Below are positions 21,816 to 33,331 of a stretch of DNA of 64,000 nt, in pieces. This DNA is from Mesorhabditis belari. Lineage: Eukaryota > Nematoda > Chromadorea > Rhabditida > Rhabditidae. The position numbers were made by a program, and so were the translations under genes. The stretch covers positions 1,240,001-1,304,000 of the forward strand of contig CAUEEP010000728.1 of the NCBI GenBank assembly GCA_958450365.1, written 5' to 3'. Below the pieces are notes generated by a model. That model was not told where the DNA came from, ran no database searches, and worked only from the letters and a program-made list of their open reading frames with translations. The stretch's first letter is position 1. Each line of letters opens with the position of its first letter.

Positions 21816-24148
21816 CTAGCTCTCTAATCGTTCTTTTCCTTCAGGATGTGAGTCTTTCAATGTTTGAATCATCTGTAAAAACTGAGTAATGTAGAATGCC
21901 CCAGTGATCTGATAACAAAATGGGTTTCCAATTTTGATTTTTGTTTTTTAATCCTAAGCCTAAGCCCAAGCCTAAGCCTAAGCACTTACTGTAAGCCCAA
22001 AATCGAGTGACTTCAAAGACGCGAAAGCTGTTCGTCCACAAGCAATCAATGCTCTGAATGGTCTGCAAGAAATCAAAGGCTCAATATTAGTGAAAGAACT
22101 TTTTATTCAATAAAATTTGTTTGTTTGGTGACCACATCGAATCAAATCAAAACGATCACATCAAAATTCGACATCATGATACAGTTTATTTCTTGGGAAA
22201 ACCAAAACAACAAAGACACGAAAGAGAAAGACATAAAAGGAGAGGAATCAACCATCCCATTGTCACCAGAAAAAGACTAAAATCGATTATTCGATTATTC
22301 GATTACTTTTTATTTCTCAAACCTGAAATACAAAAGAAAGCCAGAGCAATTCTCTTGATTGTAGTCGAGATAGGCTGAATAAGCAGAAAATAAACCGACA
22401 ATGTACCTAGAAAAGATCTTTGAATAGTCGATAAAGGTTTATTTCTTCAAATTTACAGCTTACAGTTATTGAACTGGTTATAAAATCAATACCAATTTCT
22501 AATTGTAAAACACTTTTTTCTTACATGAAACTTTTGATCTCGACTCACCATATTGCCACAAAGAATGCCATCATGAAACTGAAGCAACTGAGCAGAGTGA
22601 AACAAAAACAATGATTGTTATCTTCGTCGACCACCTAAATGTCATCGATATATATGTCGTAGCCGCTTACGAAATTCAGCCGCTAACGAATGAGGGTATT
22701 TCCGGGCATCCAATCAAAAAGTCACCCACATAAAAAAAATGTGCATAATACATATATTTTATAATAAATTTTTGAAATTAGCTCATTTGGTTCAGTAGAA
22801 AAATTTTTTTGAGCCCCCAAAGTTTAGGTTCAAAAATGCCCTAAAATGGCTATAAAAAATTTTCTACTTAGCCAAAAAACTTGCCTAATAGCTCATTTTG
22901 TAGCCAACTTGATGTAGCTTCTTAAAGTAAAGCCTCATTGAACATTTGTTTTTCAAAGCTAGGAGAAAGAGGGCTGAATTTCGAATAGCGGCTGAATTTC
23001 GTTAGCGGCTGAATTTCGTAAGCGGCTACGACATATAGACATTTCATTCCACAAAACCTGATAACCACAACAATAACAAGTGCTTATGATCAAAATCCCC
23101 AAAAAACCAGAGATTATCATCCAACGTGGAAGCCATCGACCCGCCTCGCAACTGAATCATTCATTGCAAACCTTACTTGAATATAAACTGTAAGAGTTAG
23201 AAAGTAAGGCAACTACAATTATCTTAAGAACTTACTCAGAGAAGCCACCAATCAACAACATAGCTACTGGCAGAATATGCAGAAAGATTAAGAAAATCAC
23301 ACATCCTGCAATGTTTTTGAGATTTATTTTTGAAAAAACTCACCGGTTCCCCAAAGTTTTTTTGTGGAAAAATGGAGGAAATCGAAGAAAGTCTTGCTTC
23401 CTTTGATCTGGAATTGAAGATTGAAAACTGAGTTTTTCTATGCCTAATGAGACTTTACTTTACTTTTGAAAAGATAAAATTGGCAAAAAAACAACAAAAA
23501 ATATTTATGGTGAAGATATTTACAGAAATATTTCCACAAACCTTTTTAAATTCAGCTTCCCACTCACCAAGCAGCGATGTTTCTGAAAATTTGATACATT
23601 TAAGATTTTGATTTGAAATCTAATCAAGTATAGCTAAGTGTTTAGTTGCGCTTTTTAGGAAACAATGTCTGCTTGCTAAGGCTCTAAACCCTAGCCTTAT
23701 CTAAATTTCATCAGAAGTCGTTTTCGAAAATGTACCTGAGTCACTATTTGACTTTTTGACATTCGTAATTTCCTTGTTTTATTTTTAGGTAGAGCTTCCA
23801 AAATGTTTTCTGTAAGGGAATCGTATGCGTAGATTCCGAATTTCGACAAATCAGATCTCGCTGACACGTCAAATTTGGGCTAAAAGGCAGAAACTACGCA
23901 ACTTAACGCTTTTCCGCAGTTTTTGCTTTTTAACCCAAATTTGACTTGTCAGCGAGGTCTGATTTGTCGAAATTCGAAATCTACGCATACGATTCCCTTT
24001 CATGAAGACATTTTTGAAGCTCTACGGCCTTTCCTAAGGCCTTTTCCAGAAAAAAAAGGTGCGCAAATGTCCTGATGCGCCAAAAAAGCTAGCATTTGTC
24101 CCACCGCCCATACAAAGTTCTTAATAAATCACCTGTGTCGTTAGGCAT
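21816..24148 (-). CDS. TMEM272-like four-helix membrane protein
   Basis: Nine exons in phase: 24133-24148, 23542-23582, 23344-23407, 23236-23305, 23058-23151, 22549-22634, 22323-22406, 21990-22062 and 21816-21908; 206 residues. After a short N-terminus (MPNDTETSLLGEWEAEF) come hydrophobic segments around CVIFLIFLHILPVAMLLIGG, a Cys-x-x-x-x-Trp-Leu-Pro turn followed by WMIISGFLGILIIST, then FTLLSCFSFMMAFFVAIW, and YIVGLFSAYSAYL before an NCSGFLLYF motif. This order, with Cys-Pro before the second helix and Cys before the last, resembles the TMEM272 family, whose function is unknown. The last exon is duplicated in the left arm (10-102). Intron 5 holds a MITE and intron 8 a telomere-like repeat. 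Confidence 0.7.
21953..21983 (-). repeat. Interstitial telomere-like repeat (TTAGGC)
   Basis: About five units of GCCTAA, the complement of the nematode telomere repeat TTAGGC, with one variant unit (GCCCAA). It lies in the last intron of the TMEM272-like gene, 37 bases from the point that aligns with the window start. Confidence 0.75.
22653..23036. mobile_element. MITE with ~38-base terminal inverted repeats
   Basis: It begins ATGTCGTAGCCGCTTACG and ends with the reverse complement, with a subrepeat (TTCAGCCGCTAACGAA) in each end. It sits in intron 5 of the TMEM272-like gene. No coding capacity. Confidence 0.88.
23790..24050. mobile_element. Foldback (hairpin) element
   Basis: Two ~110-base arms are reverse complements of each other, running from GGGAATCGTATGCGTAG to its mirror, with a short loop. 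It lies in intron 1 of the TMEM272-like gene. A related half copy is at 51045-51240. Confidence 0.85.
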
Positions 24149-24893
24149 GATGTTTGAACAAAACAATTCTAGAATTTGATTGAATGAACTGAAAGGAAAG
24201 TTTCGAATATCAATATATGCTTGTATTTTCATTGAGCAACAAAAAAAGGACCACTCCCCTTGCCGAATGATCGATGAAAATGAAAACGAAAGGATTAATG
24301 ACTCATAGTCTATTTGATCTTTCTTGAAAATGATACTCTTGAAAAAGTTATTCCAAATAACTCCAAAAGTGTCAGAAAATAGATAAATTTTCGGGATTCT
24401 AGCTCAAATTTCGATTGCAGAGTTTATTTCAATGAAGTATCCTAGTTAATGGGCAAATGTTTAATAAGTTTGTAGCAAGCCTTGTGGAAACCTTAAGCAA
24501 TGATTCATTTTGCAACACTCAAATACATTTGGTAACAGTTGAGAAAATTATCTTTTAAAAGAATTAATACCTTTCACTTAAGATTGATCTTAAGTCTACT
24601 CTAATTGATCTACTAATGGTCTAATTGATCTACTGAAGTGAGGAAACACATCCTAAGCTGGAAGAGCCATAGCTACACCTTTTCATTTGACTCTTTTATT
24701 CCAAACTTTTCCAGTTATTTTATTTTATTTTTGTTTTTGACTCATCAATGTTTCCTTATTATTATCACCATAAGGATTTGATTTCATTTGTTTCTTTAAC
24801 ATTTGATCCTTATCCGAATCACAATGATCACTCGGAAAATCATTGAAGAAACGTCTAATTTGTCATTTGCTCATTTATAAGGATCGTCATATA

Positions 24894-25414
24894 TTGGGTT
24901 GGGGAGAATGAGTCGGCGCCGAAAATCAAAGAAATTTCTAAAACTTATAGCAGACTTTGTCAAATGATATGCGTTTGATATCCGTAGAAAGGATAACTAA
25001 TTCTCTACAAAATCACATTTAAAAGAGAACTCAAACAGCGCCTCAGCTCAACAAAAAGGCCATTTTTCACGAAATCTATAAACTTTCATCTGGAGAAAAC
25101 GGTTGGAGGGATCTTCCTAAAAATTTGGTAACTTATGTAATTGAGTGTGCTCTATCTTTTTTATATAAACACCAAAGGAGATTTATGTGGAAGAAACTGT
25201 TCAAGCAATGAGTCGGACTTTTTGTCATTTTGATTAGCTGTGTTTGGGAATCCATAAAATCCCAAAAAAGAAAAGCTTTGTGGAATCTCTCAAAAGCCAT
25301 TTTGTAAAGAAATAGTGGACCATTTTGATGAAACAAAACGTGTATTTAAAGAAGGTTTTATGGGTGCAAAAAGTTTCTTTAAATTTCGGCGCCGACTCAT
25401 TCTCCCCAACCCAA
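24894..25414. mobile_element. Mariner-type MITE with TA target duplication
   Basis: Ends TTGGGTTGGGGAGAATGAG and its complement, about 33 bases of inverted repeat, flanked by TA at both sides. The interior is shared with 6855-7245 and 14005-14395. The TTGGGTTGG start is the same as in the elements at 26906, 54289 and 63595, but the interior is different. Confidence 0.92.
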
Positions 25415-25567
25415 TATATTATTTGAATCACAATTGCATCAAAACAAGGGATATCTTTCAAAATATAAGTCCGTAGATGTACTGTAAAGTCACCATTTAG
25501 CATCTGATCCTTTGGCTTTTCGTCTGGTTCGCTTGTTTTCAAGGTTTCAACTTGTTTTGTTTAAAAG

Positions 25568-25680
25568 TTGAACGTTGTACCTTCTGACTCTAAATGTACC
25601 TTCTGACTCTAAATGTACCTTCTGACTCTAAATGTACCTTCTGACTCTAAATGTACCTTCTGACTCTAAATGTACTTTCT
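25568..25680. repeat. 19-base tandem array, about six copies
   Basis: Unit TACCTTCTGACTCTAAATG repeated head to tail with almost no variation. Intergenic. Confidence 0.92.
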
Positions 25681-26478
25681 GACCAGCAGATCGGCTCAAC
25701 GGACTACTTCAATTCATCAGCAATAACATTTTTTTATTTAAAAACGTTTGTAGCGGAAACGTTTAAGAGAAAGCTTTTTATCTGTTTCCATTTTTAGACA
25801 TAATTTTAAGATTCTTAATGTGCTTTAAAAATAAACAGCAGAAAGATGAAAGGATTTCGAAAATAATTCGAACTACTCTATTGGCTAGGTATAAAAGCTC
25901 AAGAAAAGTTTAGGAAGTTTGTAAATGTTTAAATAGTGTTTGCTTTTACTTCTCCTGAACACCATCATGATGACAAAGGTGATTTAAATAAGGTTTGATT
26001 TAAGTAAATCAAAAGATTTTGTCATTCATGGTCACCCTGAGGAGATCATCGTTAAAACATTGTCCCAATCATTCTTCTGACACACTAAACTTTTTGGTAT
26101 GCTAGAAATAGCAAAGATAAAAGCTTTTCTTGACACTTTAAAATGATATCACTTTACAATCATACGCAAAATTCTTATAATATCAGTCTATCCAAAATAT
26201 TTTACTAAAAATTTCTCCATAAAACTATTCAAATTTCAAAACGCTTATGAAGTTTAGATAGCAAATTTTATCTAGTTTTTAGCTGAAAACGAGAGAATTT
26301 TGAAAGATTTTATTGAAAGCAATAAAAAAAGGATCTCTAAACAAGCTAAAGCGATACTTTTTAATCAAAAGTACGAGTAATCAAAAAAGATTTTATTGAA
26401 AGTAATAAATATGAGAAGACAGGTGAAAATTAGTTGATCGTTTTTAAACAAGAAACTATTGATTTTACATCAAAAAGT

Positions 26479-29400
26479 ATGTTTGATGAACCAATAATCT
26501 ATCTAATCTTTGAATATATAATTTCTATTATTTCAATGCCGATAAATCTCTTCGCATTATATTGTATTGTGAAAAAGACGCCGATTGAGATGAAAGAGTA
26601 CAAGATTCCGCTAATTTACACCCAAGTTTGAAAGATAATTTTAAGCTTTAAAATTGAATTTAAATCCAATTCAGTTGTGCACTATAGCTTTGGATTTCGT
26701 TTTGCTATTGATCAAGCCGGAGTTGATGTTTCCGGCGATTGGCGGTCGAATTTTGGGCATCTGGGATTCGGTGTTTGGCTTTGGAGCGAAACAAGCCATA
26801 GTAACACTTTTCATAAAGCTAATATCTAATCTAATATAGTAATCCAAAAACTAATTGTCTTCATATTGTTTTATCGTATCAAAAGTTTGCCCACATTACA
26901 TCATATTGGGTTGGTGAATTGAAAACTGCCGGACTTTGAACTAAAATTTATTCAACATAAAACCATGAATTCATTCCAAATAATTTCCATTATTATTGAC
27001 GACTTCTGCCCAGTTTACAGGCAATTTGCGGATTCCTCTTTCGTGGTAGGATTTTGGTTTTGAATCGAAAAACTCAAAGCCAATTTCTGACTGCTTCTTC
27101 CGAATCGAAGTGTTCTCCCGCAAGCTCATTACTCATGATCCGGAATAAATAGTAATCAAAAGGGGCGAGGTCCGGATTGTATGGGGAATGCGCCAAAAGT
27201 TCCCCAACAAGGCTATTTATTTTAGAGCGAGTCAGTTTTGCTGAATTGAATTGAAAACTGCCGGACTTTGAACTAAAATTTATTCAACATAAAGCCATGA
27301 ATTCATTCCAAATAATTTCCATTATTATTGACGACTTCTGCCCATTTTACAGGCAATTTGCGGATTCCTCTTTCGGATTTTGGTTTGTGTGTGAGACAAG
27401 TGTGAGACTCAAAAATGGAGGACTGGAGGTGTCCCAGTTTGAGCACTTTCTTCAAAAGAAACTTATTTTGGTGTCAATGGAAAAGTTGTAGAGAATCAAA
27501 AATTAGGCTTATAGCCAAATTTCCAAAAAGATACGCTTAGTGGTTTCGCTTAAAATGCGAAAGTTTTGTGAAAATTCGTGAATTTGGCATTTCTTGAAAA
27601 CCAGTTTTTGAATCGTTCTGAAAATTTGGCTATAAGCCTAATTTTTGATTCTCTACAACTTTTCCATTGACACCAAAATAAGTTTCTTTTGAAGAAAGTG
27701 CTCAAACTGTCACATATGACAATAGCCCGCAGTTTTCAATTCACCAACCCAATATAGTTTAGCCTAAGTCTATATAAAAAGTGATAGAGATAACGTTTGC
27801 GCACTCAAAGTCACCATGTTACTGGATTTATTTAAATTCAAAAAAGTTTAGCAACAGATTTCAGGCTCTAAAATCAATAACTTGCAGGCAGTCGGCGCTT
27901 TCCTCGTCGTCTCCACTCTTTCTGCGATTGATAGCACGTTTTTTACAAAGTTACAAAGTCTTCTAGAGCCATCAAGCCCATACAAGTAAGAAAAAAAAGA
28001 TCATAAATCAAAGCAGTTTCTAAACATTAATTACACATTAATGGTTAGAACCGGCTTTGATTTCACTGTTGCCTTGGATTGAGGACAATGGGTTTTGCCT
28101 ATTGAATTGTATAAAATCGATATTGAATTGTATAAAATAATCGAAATAGTCAAAATTCAAATTAAAAAGTAAAAATCTAAAGCAATAATGAAAGAAAATA
28201 ATCTAGGTTATCAACGCTTGGTCAACTGATATTTATGAGTCAATTCTTTGTTTTCTATCCTTTATTAATATCGGGATTTGTCGAGTTTGTCCCAATTGAT
28301 CAAGGGACAAACACCACCAATTTTCAACAACTCATACAAGTTTTTTTTTTTTTTAAATTACATACAATTATCAAAAATAAAAAATTAGTTCAGAAAGATC
28401 AGAATCATGTATCAAAAATCAGAAAAATCAGAATCATGCATCAAAAACAAAGTTTTCATAGCAATATACCAATGGTCAAGACTTTTTTTTGATGACTTTA
28501 CTTTCTTTAACATATTCCATTTCATTTCAGTCCCATCCATCATTTGCGTATCTCTCGAATATCACCGATATTTACACGGCCCGTTTCGATCCCCTCTACC
28601 CACCATATATCCAATTCAGTGCCATTCATCTTTTCTGTGCCGGTGTGCTCATTTATGCCGTTCATGCTATAAGTTATGTGAGTGGTTTGTGATTATAAAA
28701 TGAATGAAAGCCTTATGAAAGCATAATAAGCATATATTCCACATTTTGCGGCTTCGAAATTATGGAAATTGCTCAAGTTGAGTAACTAAATGAGTTTGCG
28801 ATTGTCAAGAAATGATTCAGTAAGGAAAAATTACGTTTTCTGTTAAAATAACATTTAAACAGAGTTAAATGAAAATATTAGGTTGATGCATAAGTCTTTT
28901 CGTTTTTTTCGTACTTCTGTTAAAAAGTAACAAATTCACCAATTAATCTATAGTTTGCTCTAATCTACAGTTTGCTTTTGTGTTTTTTTGTTCAATTTGC
29001 ATCTTTTTAAATGAATTTCGGTTCACTTTCAAGCAAATTCGAGAGTGAAAAACGCCTTTTTCGTAAAAATCTATAAAAAACTCTACGGAAAAATTGGCTG
29101 AATGAATTTCTCTGAAATTTTGGCGAAATATCAAACGTTTTTTTTTCTCTATCTTTTATCTATTGACACGAAGATAGGTTTTCTTTAGCTAAGGTGTCTA
29201 AACCGCATCATCGAGTTAGCCCTTTTTGACTACCCGACTTCATACTCTCAAGAAAATCCAGGCATTAAATATTTTTAAACCCGTTTTAATGTTATTTTGC
29301 AGAAAAATAATTGCTTTTTCTAATGAAATCAACCGTAGTTTAATTGGTGCATTTGTTGGCTTGAAACGGCAGACGAAAAGGAACAAAAACACTTATGCAT

Positions 29401-31649
29401 CAACCTAATAATTTTAGTGTTTTTTTTAAATGTTGTAAAACTCAGGCATGGGTATCTATTGGTGGGTGCAACTATGTGATCACGAATCGTTGTCCGAATA
29501 TGAGTATGAGGACAAGAAAGCTGCAAAAGCAACTCTTTTATGCTTTATGTATACAGGTGAGCTAGTGCCATCGTACTCTCTTAGTGATAATATTCCAGAG
29601 TACTCTCTTAGTGTTATTTTCTAACGTTCACTATTTTTCTTACTTGAGAGGTGTTGAAGCTGATCATTTTTGAGACTTGTTTAATGTACAAATGTACAAA
29701 CAAACAAAGCAGTATCTTTAATTCACCATTAATCAGTAAAATAAGTTTATAGTTTATAGTTTATATTTAAAATATAATTCCAAACTAAACTTGACTCTAG
29801 GATATAATTCCCTTAGCATCACTTGGTGTTCCATGGATCTACTATTCAATTATTCTATTCATACAGGCTGATGTGATCTATCAAGGTTAGTGGTGCATCC
29901 ATGGAGATTTCCTACAATTAGATTCAAATTCAATTATTATGTTGGCGGGAAAATAATGCAAATTTTTTTGACCCGATTTTTATTTCAAAAAACAATAAAT
30001 AAAGAGGATTAATATAAAAGGTATTCTCCATTATTATTTAGGGCATCATTCCATCTTTTGCTCAATTCAATAATTCCATCTTCAAAGAACTGGGGACTTT
30101 TTGACGAAAAATAGTTGGTGACCGCATTTTCGACTTCCTGGGAAACCTTGAACAGCTGATCGGAGATGAATTGCTTTAGAGACCTGGATAAGTGGTAGTC
30201 TGATGTGGCCAAGTTAGGGCTGTGTGGGGCATGAGGTAGAAATTTCCAGCCCATCTCTTCGATTTGTTGGAGCATCTTTGCCCTGTGCGCTTTTGCATTA
30301 TCATGCAAAAACCGAATTTTTGAAGTGTCATGTCGAGATTTCGATAAAGCTTGATTCAAACGCTCTAACTACTCGCTGTAAAGTTTAGCTGCGACAGTTT
30401 TACCCGTTTGAGCAGTTCAAAATAAACCAATCCACGATCGTTCCACCATACACACAACATCAACTTCTTTTCATGCGGACCAGGTTTTGTGACACGTGAC
30501 AACCGGGACTTGCTTTGGTGATAGCATTGGTGCTTGCGCTTAACGTTATCATATAATATCCACGTTTCATCAGAAGTAACAATTGTTTTCCAAAAATCAT
30601 GCGCTTTTGATTTTTGAATCAAAATTGAACAAGTACAACAATACGGGGAATTTTGTGGTTGAGAGTCAGTTAGTTCATGTGGGACCCATTTTCCGCATCT
30701 CTTTCGCTTTTCAATCAAATGTAAATGCTCTTCAATAGTGCTATGCTGAACATTGAACATTTCCGACAACTCCCGAGTGGTGCAAGTGGGCTCTTCTTCG
30801 ATAATTTGCAAAAGTTGAGACTCATCCAGCTTTCGAGGACTTCCTTCGTGATGCTCATCTTCTAGACTCTCGTTTCCACTTTGAAATCGCTCAAACCATC
30901 GATAAAATTGGCTTCCGCTAATACTACCTTCGCTATAGGCCTTTGAAATAGAATTATGCGATTCTAGGGCAAATTTCCCAAGCTTAAAGGCATAGAGTAA
31001 AGCAGCTCGAATAAGGAATTTTTGTTCCGTCATTCTTTGATAAAAAATGAACAAATGTTTTCGAATAATATTATGGTTGTGTAAATAGGTGCACACTCTG
31101 CTTCTCCGTTACTATCGCGGTTTTCTCTGTTTTTCTGCCATTACTTTCCCAAGAGCACAAGTTAAAGACTCGCGAATTTCCCCGCCAACCTAATAGTAAC
31201 CATTTAAATCATTTCAACAATGACATTTAGCAGTGAACAATTTCTTATTAGGCCTCATGCGAGCTCACGTTCAATTGAGTCAAAAGTTCGGGTTGAAAAT
31301 GTGCCCACATATAAGAAACAAATTGTTGCTTATTTACAAAAGCACAACTATACGGTGTACTATGATTCGGAAGCTCATGCTTTACAATTAGATTCAAATT
31401 TGCTAGTAATCATTTAAATCATTTCAACAATGATATCAATGACATTTAGTCGTGAACAATTTCTTATTCGGTCTCATGGGTGCTCACGGTGTGCTCGCAT
31501 CGATTTCACTGCTTATTTTGACGCAACCATATCGACGTTTCGTGATCTCAATCATTGTGAAAGGACCAATATCGAAATTTATCAGAAATCATTTCTTCAA
31601 ACAAACACAATCTATTATCATTCCTGTTTCGAATATAAATTCAAAATAG
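26479..31649 (+). CDS. Srh-class chemoreceptor GPCR
   Basis: Eight exons in phase: 26479-26625, 26675-26800, 27888-27985, 28207-28339, 28531-28677, 29446-29556, 29801-29885 and 31450-31649; 348 residues, the usual Srh length. Srh hallmarks are PINLFALYCIVKKTP with the following MKEYK, FVPIDQ before an extracellular stretch, MRTRKLQKQLFYALCIQ before helix 6, and GAHGVLASISLLILTQPYRR at the end. It should be a chemosensory receptor at the cilium. Despite mariner-type insertions in introns 2, 5 and 7, no exon is broken. A second acceptor and partial last exon at 31232 competes with exon 8. Confidence 0.85.
26906..27752. mobile_element. Mariner-derived non-autonomous element in Srh intron 2
   Basis: Flanked by TA, ends TTGGGTTGGTGAATTG and its complement. 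Internally rearranged: the first ~95 bases recur from about 27246, and a remnant of a mariner transposase C-terminus (the frame ending NNNGNYLE in relatives) lies in reverse orientation. Related to 54289-55150 and 63595-63958. Confidence 0.88.
28881..29405. mobile_element. Mariner-type MITE in Srh intron 5
   Basis: Flanked by TA, ends GGTTGATGCATAAGT and its complement. About 525 bases, with only fragments resembling transposase. A different family from its neighbours. Confidence 0.88.
29937..31193 (-). mobile_element. Mariner element, near full length, in Srh intron 7
   Basis: 1,257 bases, flanked by TA (29935-29936 and 31194-31195). Terminal repeats TTATGTTGGCGGG and TTAGGTTGGCGGGG in inverted orientation. 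Carries one decayed transposase on the reverse strand. Confidence 0.92.
30009..31096 (-). pseudogene. Mariner transposase, inactivated
   Basis: N-terminal helix-turn-helix domains with SISGSQFYRWFERFQSGNES, and WVPHELT linker. Catalytic Asp in VTSDETWILYDN, then LHDNAKAH, and a third Asp in ATSDYHLSRSL, as in the DD34D mariner group. A frameshift plus stop near 30365-30375 separates the first two-thirds from the rest, and ATSD replaces the usual APSD. It is probably dead but only lightly decayed. Confidence 0.9.
31232..31382 (+). pseudogene. Duplicated partial terminal exon of the Srh gene
   Basis: After an acceptor at 31231 the sequence repeats the first ~38 bases of exon 8 (VNNFLxGLM..AH) and then continues into ~115 bases of unrelated sequence. 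In the Srh frame this would give a different C-terminus ending at a stop near 31390. In another frame the filler is open and looks protein-like (ENVPTYKKQIVAYLQ, then YYDSEAHALQLDS). The upstream intron part (ACAATTAGATTCAAATT onward) is also duplicated, and mariner 29937-31193 sits in the first copy. Confidence 0.65.
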
Positions 31650-33331
31650 AAAATGGTGAAAACAAGTATAAAAACTTTGATTTTGATTAGAATAAAATAA
31701 TGAGGTGAACAGGTGCAGAATGAGTTTTGAAATTCTCTAAAAATGCTTATGGCACCCTTATCAGAAAAACGAACTGAAGTTTCACAGTTTCTTCTCAAAA
31801 ATTGACCACTTGCGCTATTTGAGTCGTGAATTATTTTGTAAGAAAACAACGGGAAAGTACAAACTTTATTGCATTTTATTTTGATTTAATGAAGATTTTA
31901 GGACTACTGAAAAATACTTAATTCATCAGATTAAACATATATATTGTTTTCCAAAAAAAGTAAAAAAACACTTGTTCTTTTAACAAAATATAACTGATAG
32001 TTGTTAATTGAAAATTGCTGATGTTTTCTGTAGAAAAAAATCTTGTGGGATTCTTTTTAACAAAAAAAAAATGAAATTCAGACACCGAAAATTAAAATAA
32101 GCCGATTATCCGAGAGAAAATCTAATTGCGAAATCGGAGACAAACGTTCCTTTCAAAGTTTCAATCACTTTATTTTATTTGTTTTAAATATGATCAACAC
32201 AGATGTGGATACAATATTAGAAGTGTTGATTATTGTAATTGTTGGTTTTTTTAAATTTTTGTGCATTTACACTTCGAGAAAACAAAGTTTTCATTTCTTA
32301 AGCCCTATTTGTTTGGGTTTGGCTGGTGATGGTTTCGAAATGTTTTGAATGAGTTGAGTTCATGATTCCATTCCTAATCTGTAAGCTATTATAAGCTGTG
32401 AGTGCTTGACTCAATTTTGTAAACTTGGGAACAAAAGCTTAAACCCTCAAAGTGCATTAGCAGGTAGTTTTCAGATAACTTGGTTTGATTTTAACATTTG
32501 GTTTCCTCGGTATTCGTGTGCTCCTTCAAAGCACAATTGTTTCGGGAATTGTTAGATATTATTGTGTATTGTCTTCTTTTCATCAACGATCAATGAGTGT
32601 CATTTATTTTCAGGTGATTTGGTAAGAGCTTTTTAACAATAACTTTTAAAGGGATACTCCGGCCTAAAAGTTGACTTTCAAGAATGGCGGTCATTTATAG
32701 CTCATGAGTTATCGTCTGGGACAATATTCGTGTGCTATTTCAATAAAAGGCTGGCAATTGGTTATTATTATGTTTTCATCATATTTACGCATTAAAACAA
32801 AAAGAATAAACTTTAAAGAATTTGAAGAAAGAAAGAAAAGAAAACACAAAGGATGATGATTTGGTGGAAGGGATCAATTCGAAGTGGATTTCAAAAAAAA
32901 AAAAAGAATCACGGCTTGAGTTGGGCGGTTATTTTATACTTTACACATAAATTAAGTTGCCATTTTTGCTCATTTTCTGTTTATTCTTTATTACTCAAAA
33001 AAATGAGTTCTTTGATTTAGTGGTGTTTTTTTTTGTTGTGACAGCGTTGTCGATGTTTTCTTCTTTGTTTTTCGAATAAAAGATTGTTGCTTATTTGATA
33101 AGTTTACTCTATTTAGCATAATAAACAAGTTAATATTTAAAAAACAAGTCAATATATTAAAAAAATCTATAAAATCAGATTGAAATTAAAATAAGCATTG
33201 TTTCTTTTCGTTGAATCGATTTTTCACTCCTAAATCCACAGATGGCAAACGCAAGGGATCACATTCATTCAATAAACAGAAAAAAAAAAACAATAGTTTT
33301 ATATTTAAAGACTATTCGACGAATTAACGTA
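31650..33331. other. Intergenic, AT-rich
   Basis: No coding region, RNA gene or clear repeat structure recognised. Short ORFs here lack start context and splice sites. Confidence 0.55.

Larger units (their letters stand above)
13148..21916. repeat. Right arm of the giant inverted duplication
   Basis: Reverse-complement copy of 1-8495. The inner edge lies at about 13148, where the match to 8495 stops. The outer edge cannot be placed: base 21916 aligns with base 1, and the partner of anything beyond lies outside the window. The arm carries an extra 1.3 kb Tc1/mariner element (16730-18053) of which the left arm keeps only about 115 bases. All genes in this arm have readable frames, so both arms may be expressed. 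Confidence 0.97.
24149..26478. other. Intergenic between TMEM272-like and Srh genes
   Basis: Apart from the MITE at 24894-25414 and a short tandem array at 25568-25680 I see no gene. Upstream regions of both divergently transcribed genes must lie here. Confidence 0.6.

Noticed and set aside
21953..21983. A true chromosome end at this point
   Set aside because: Only about five units, inside an intron of an intact gene, with genes on both sides. It is interstitial, not a functional telomere.
25568..25680. Regular repeat array that could suggest CRISPR
   Set aside because: The units are head to tail without spacers, and the genome is eukaryotic.
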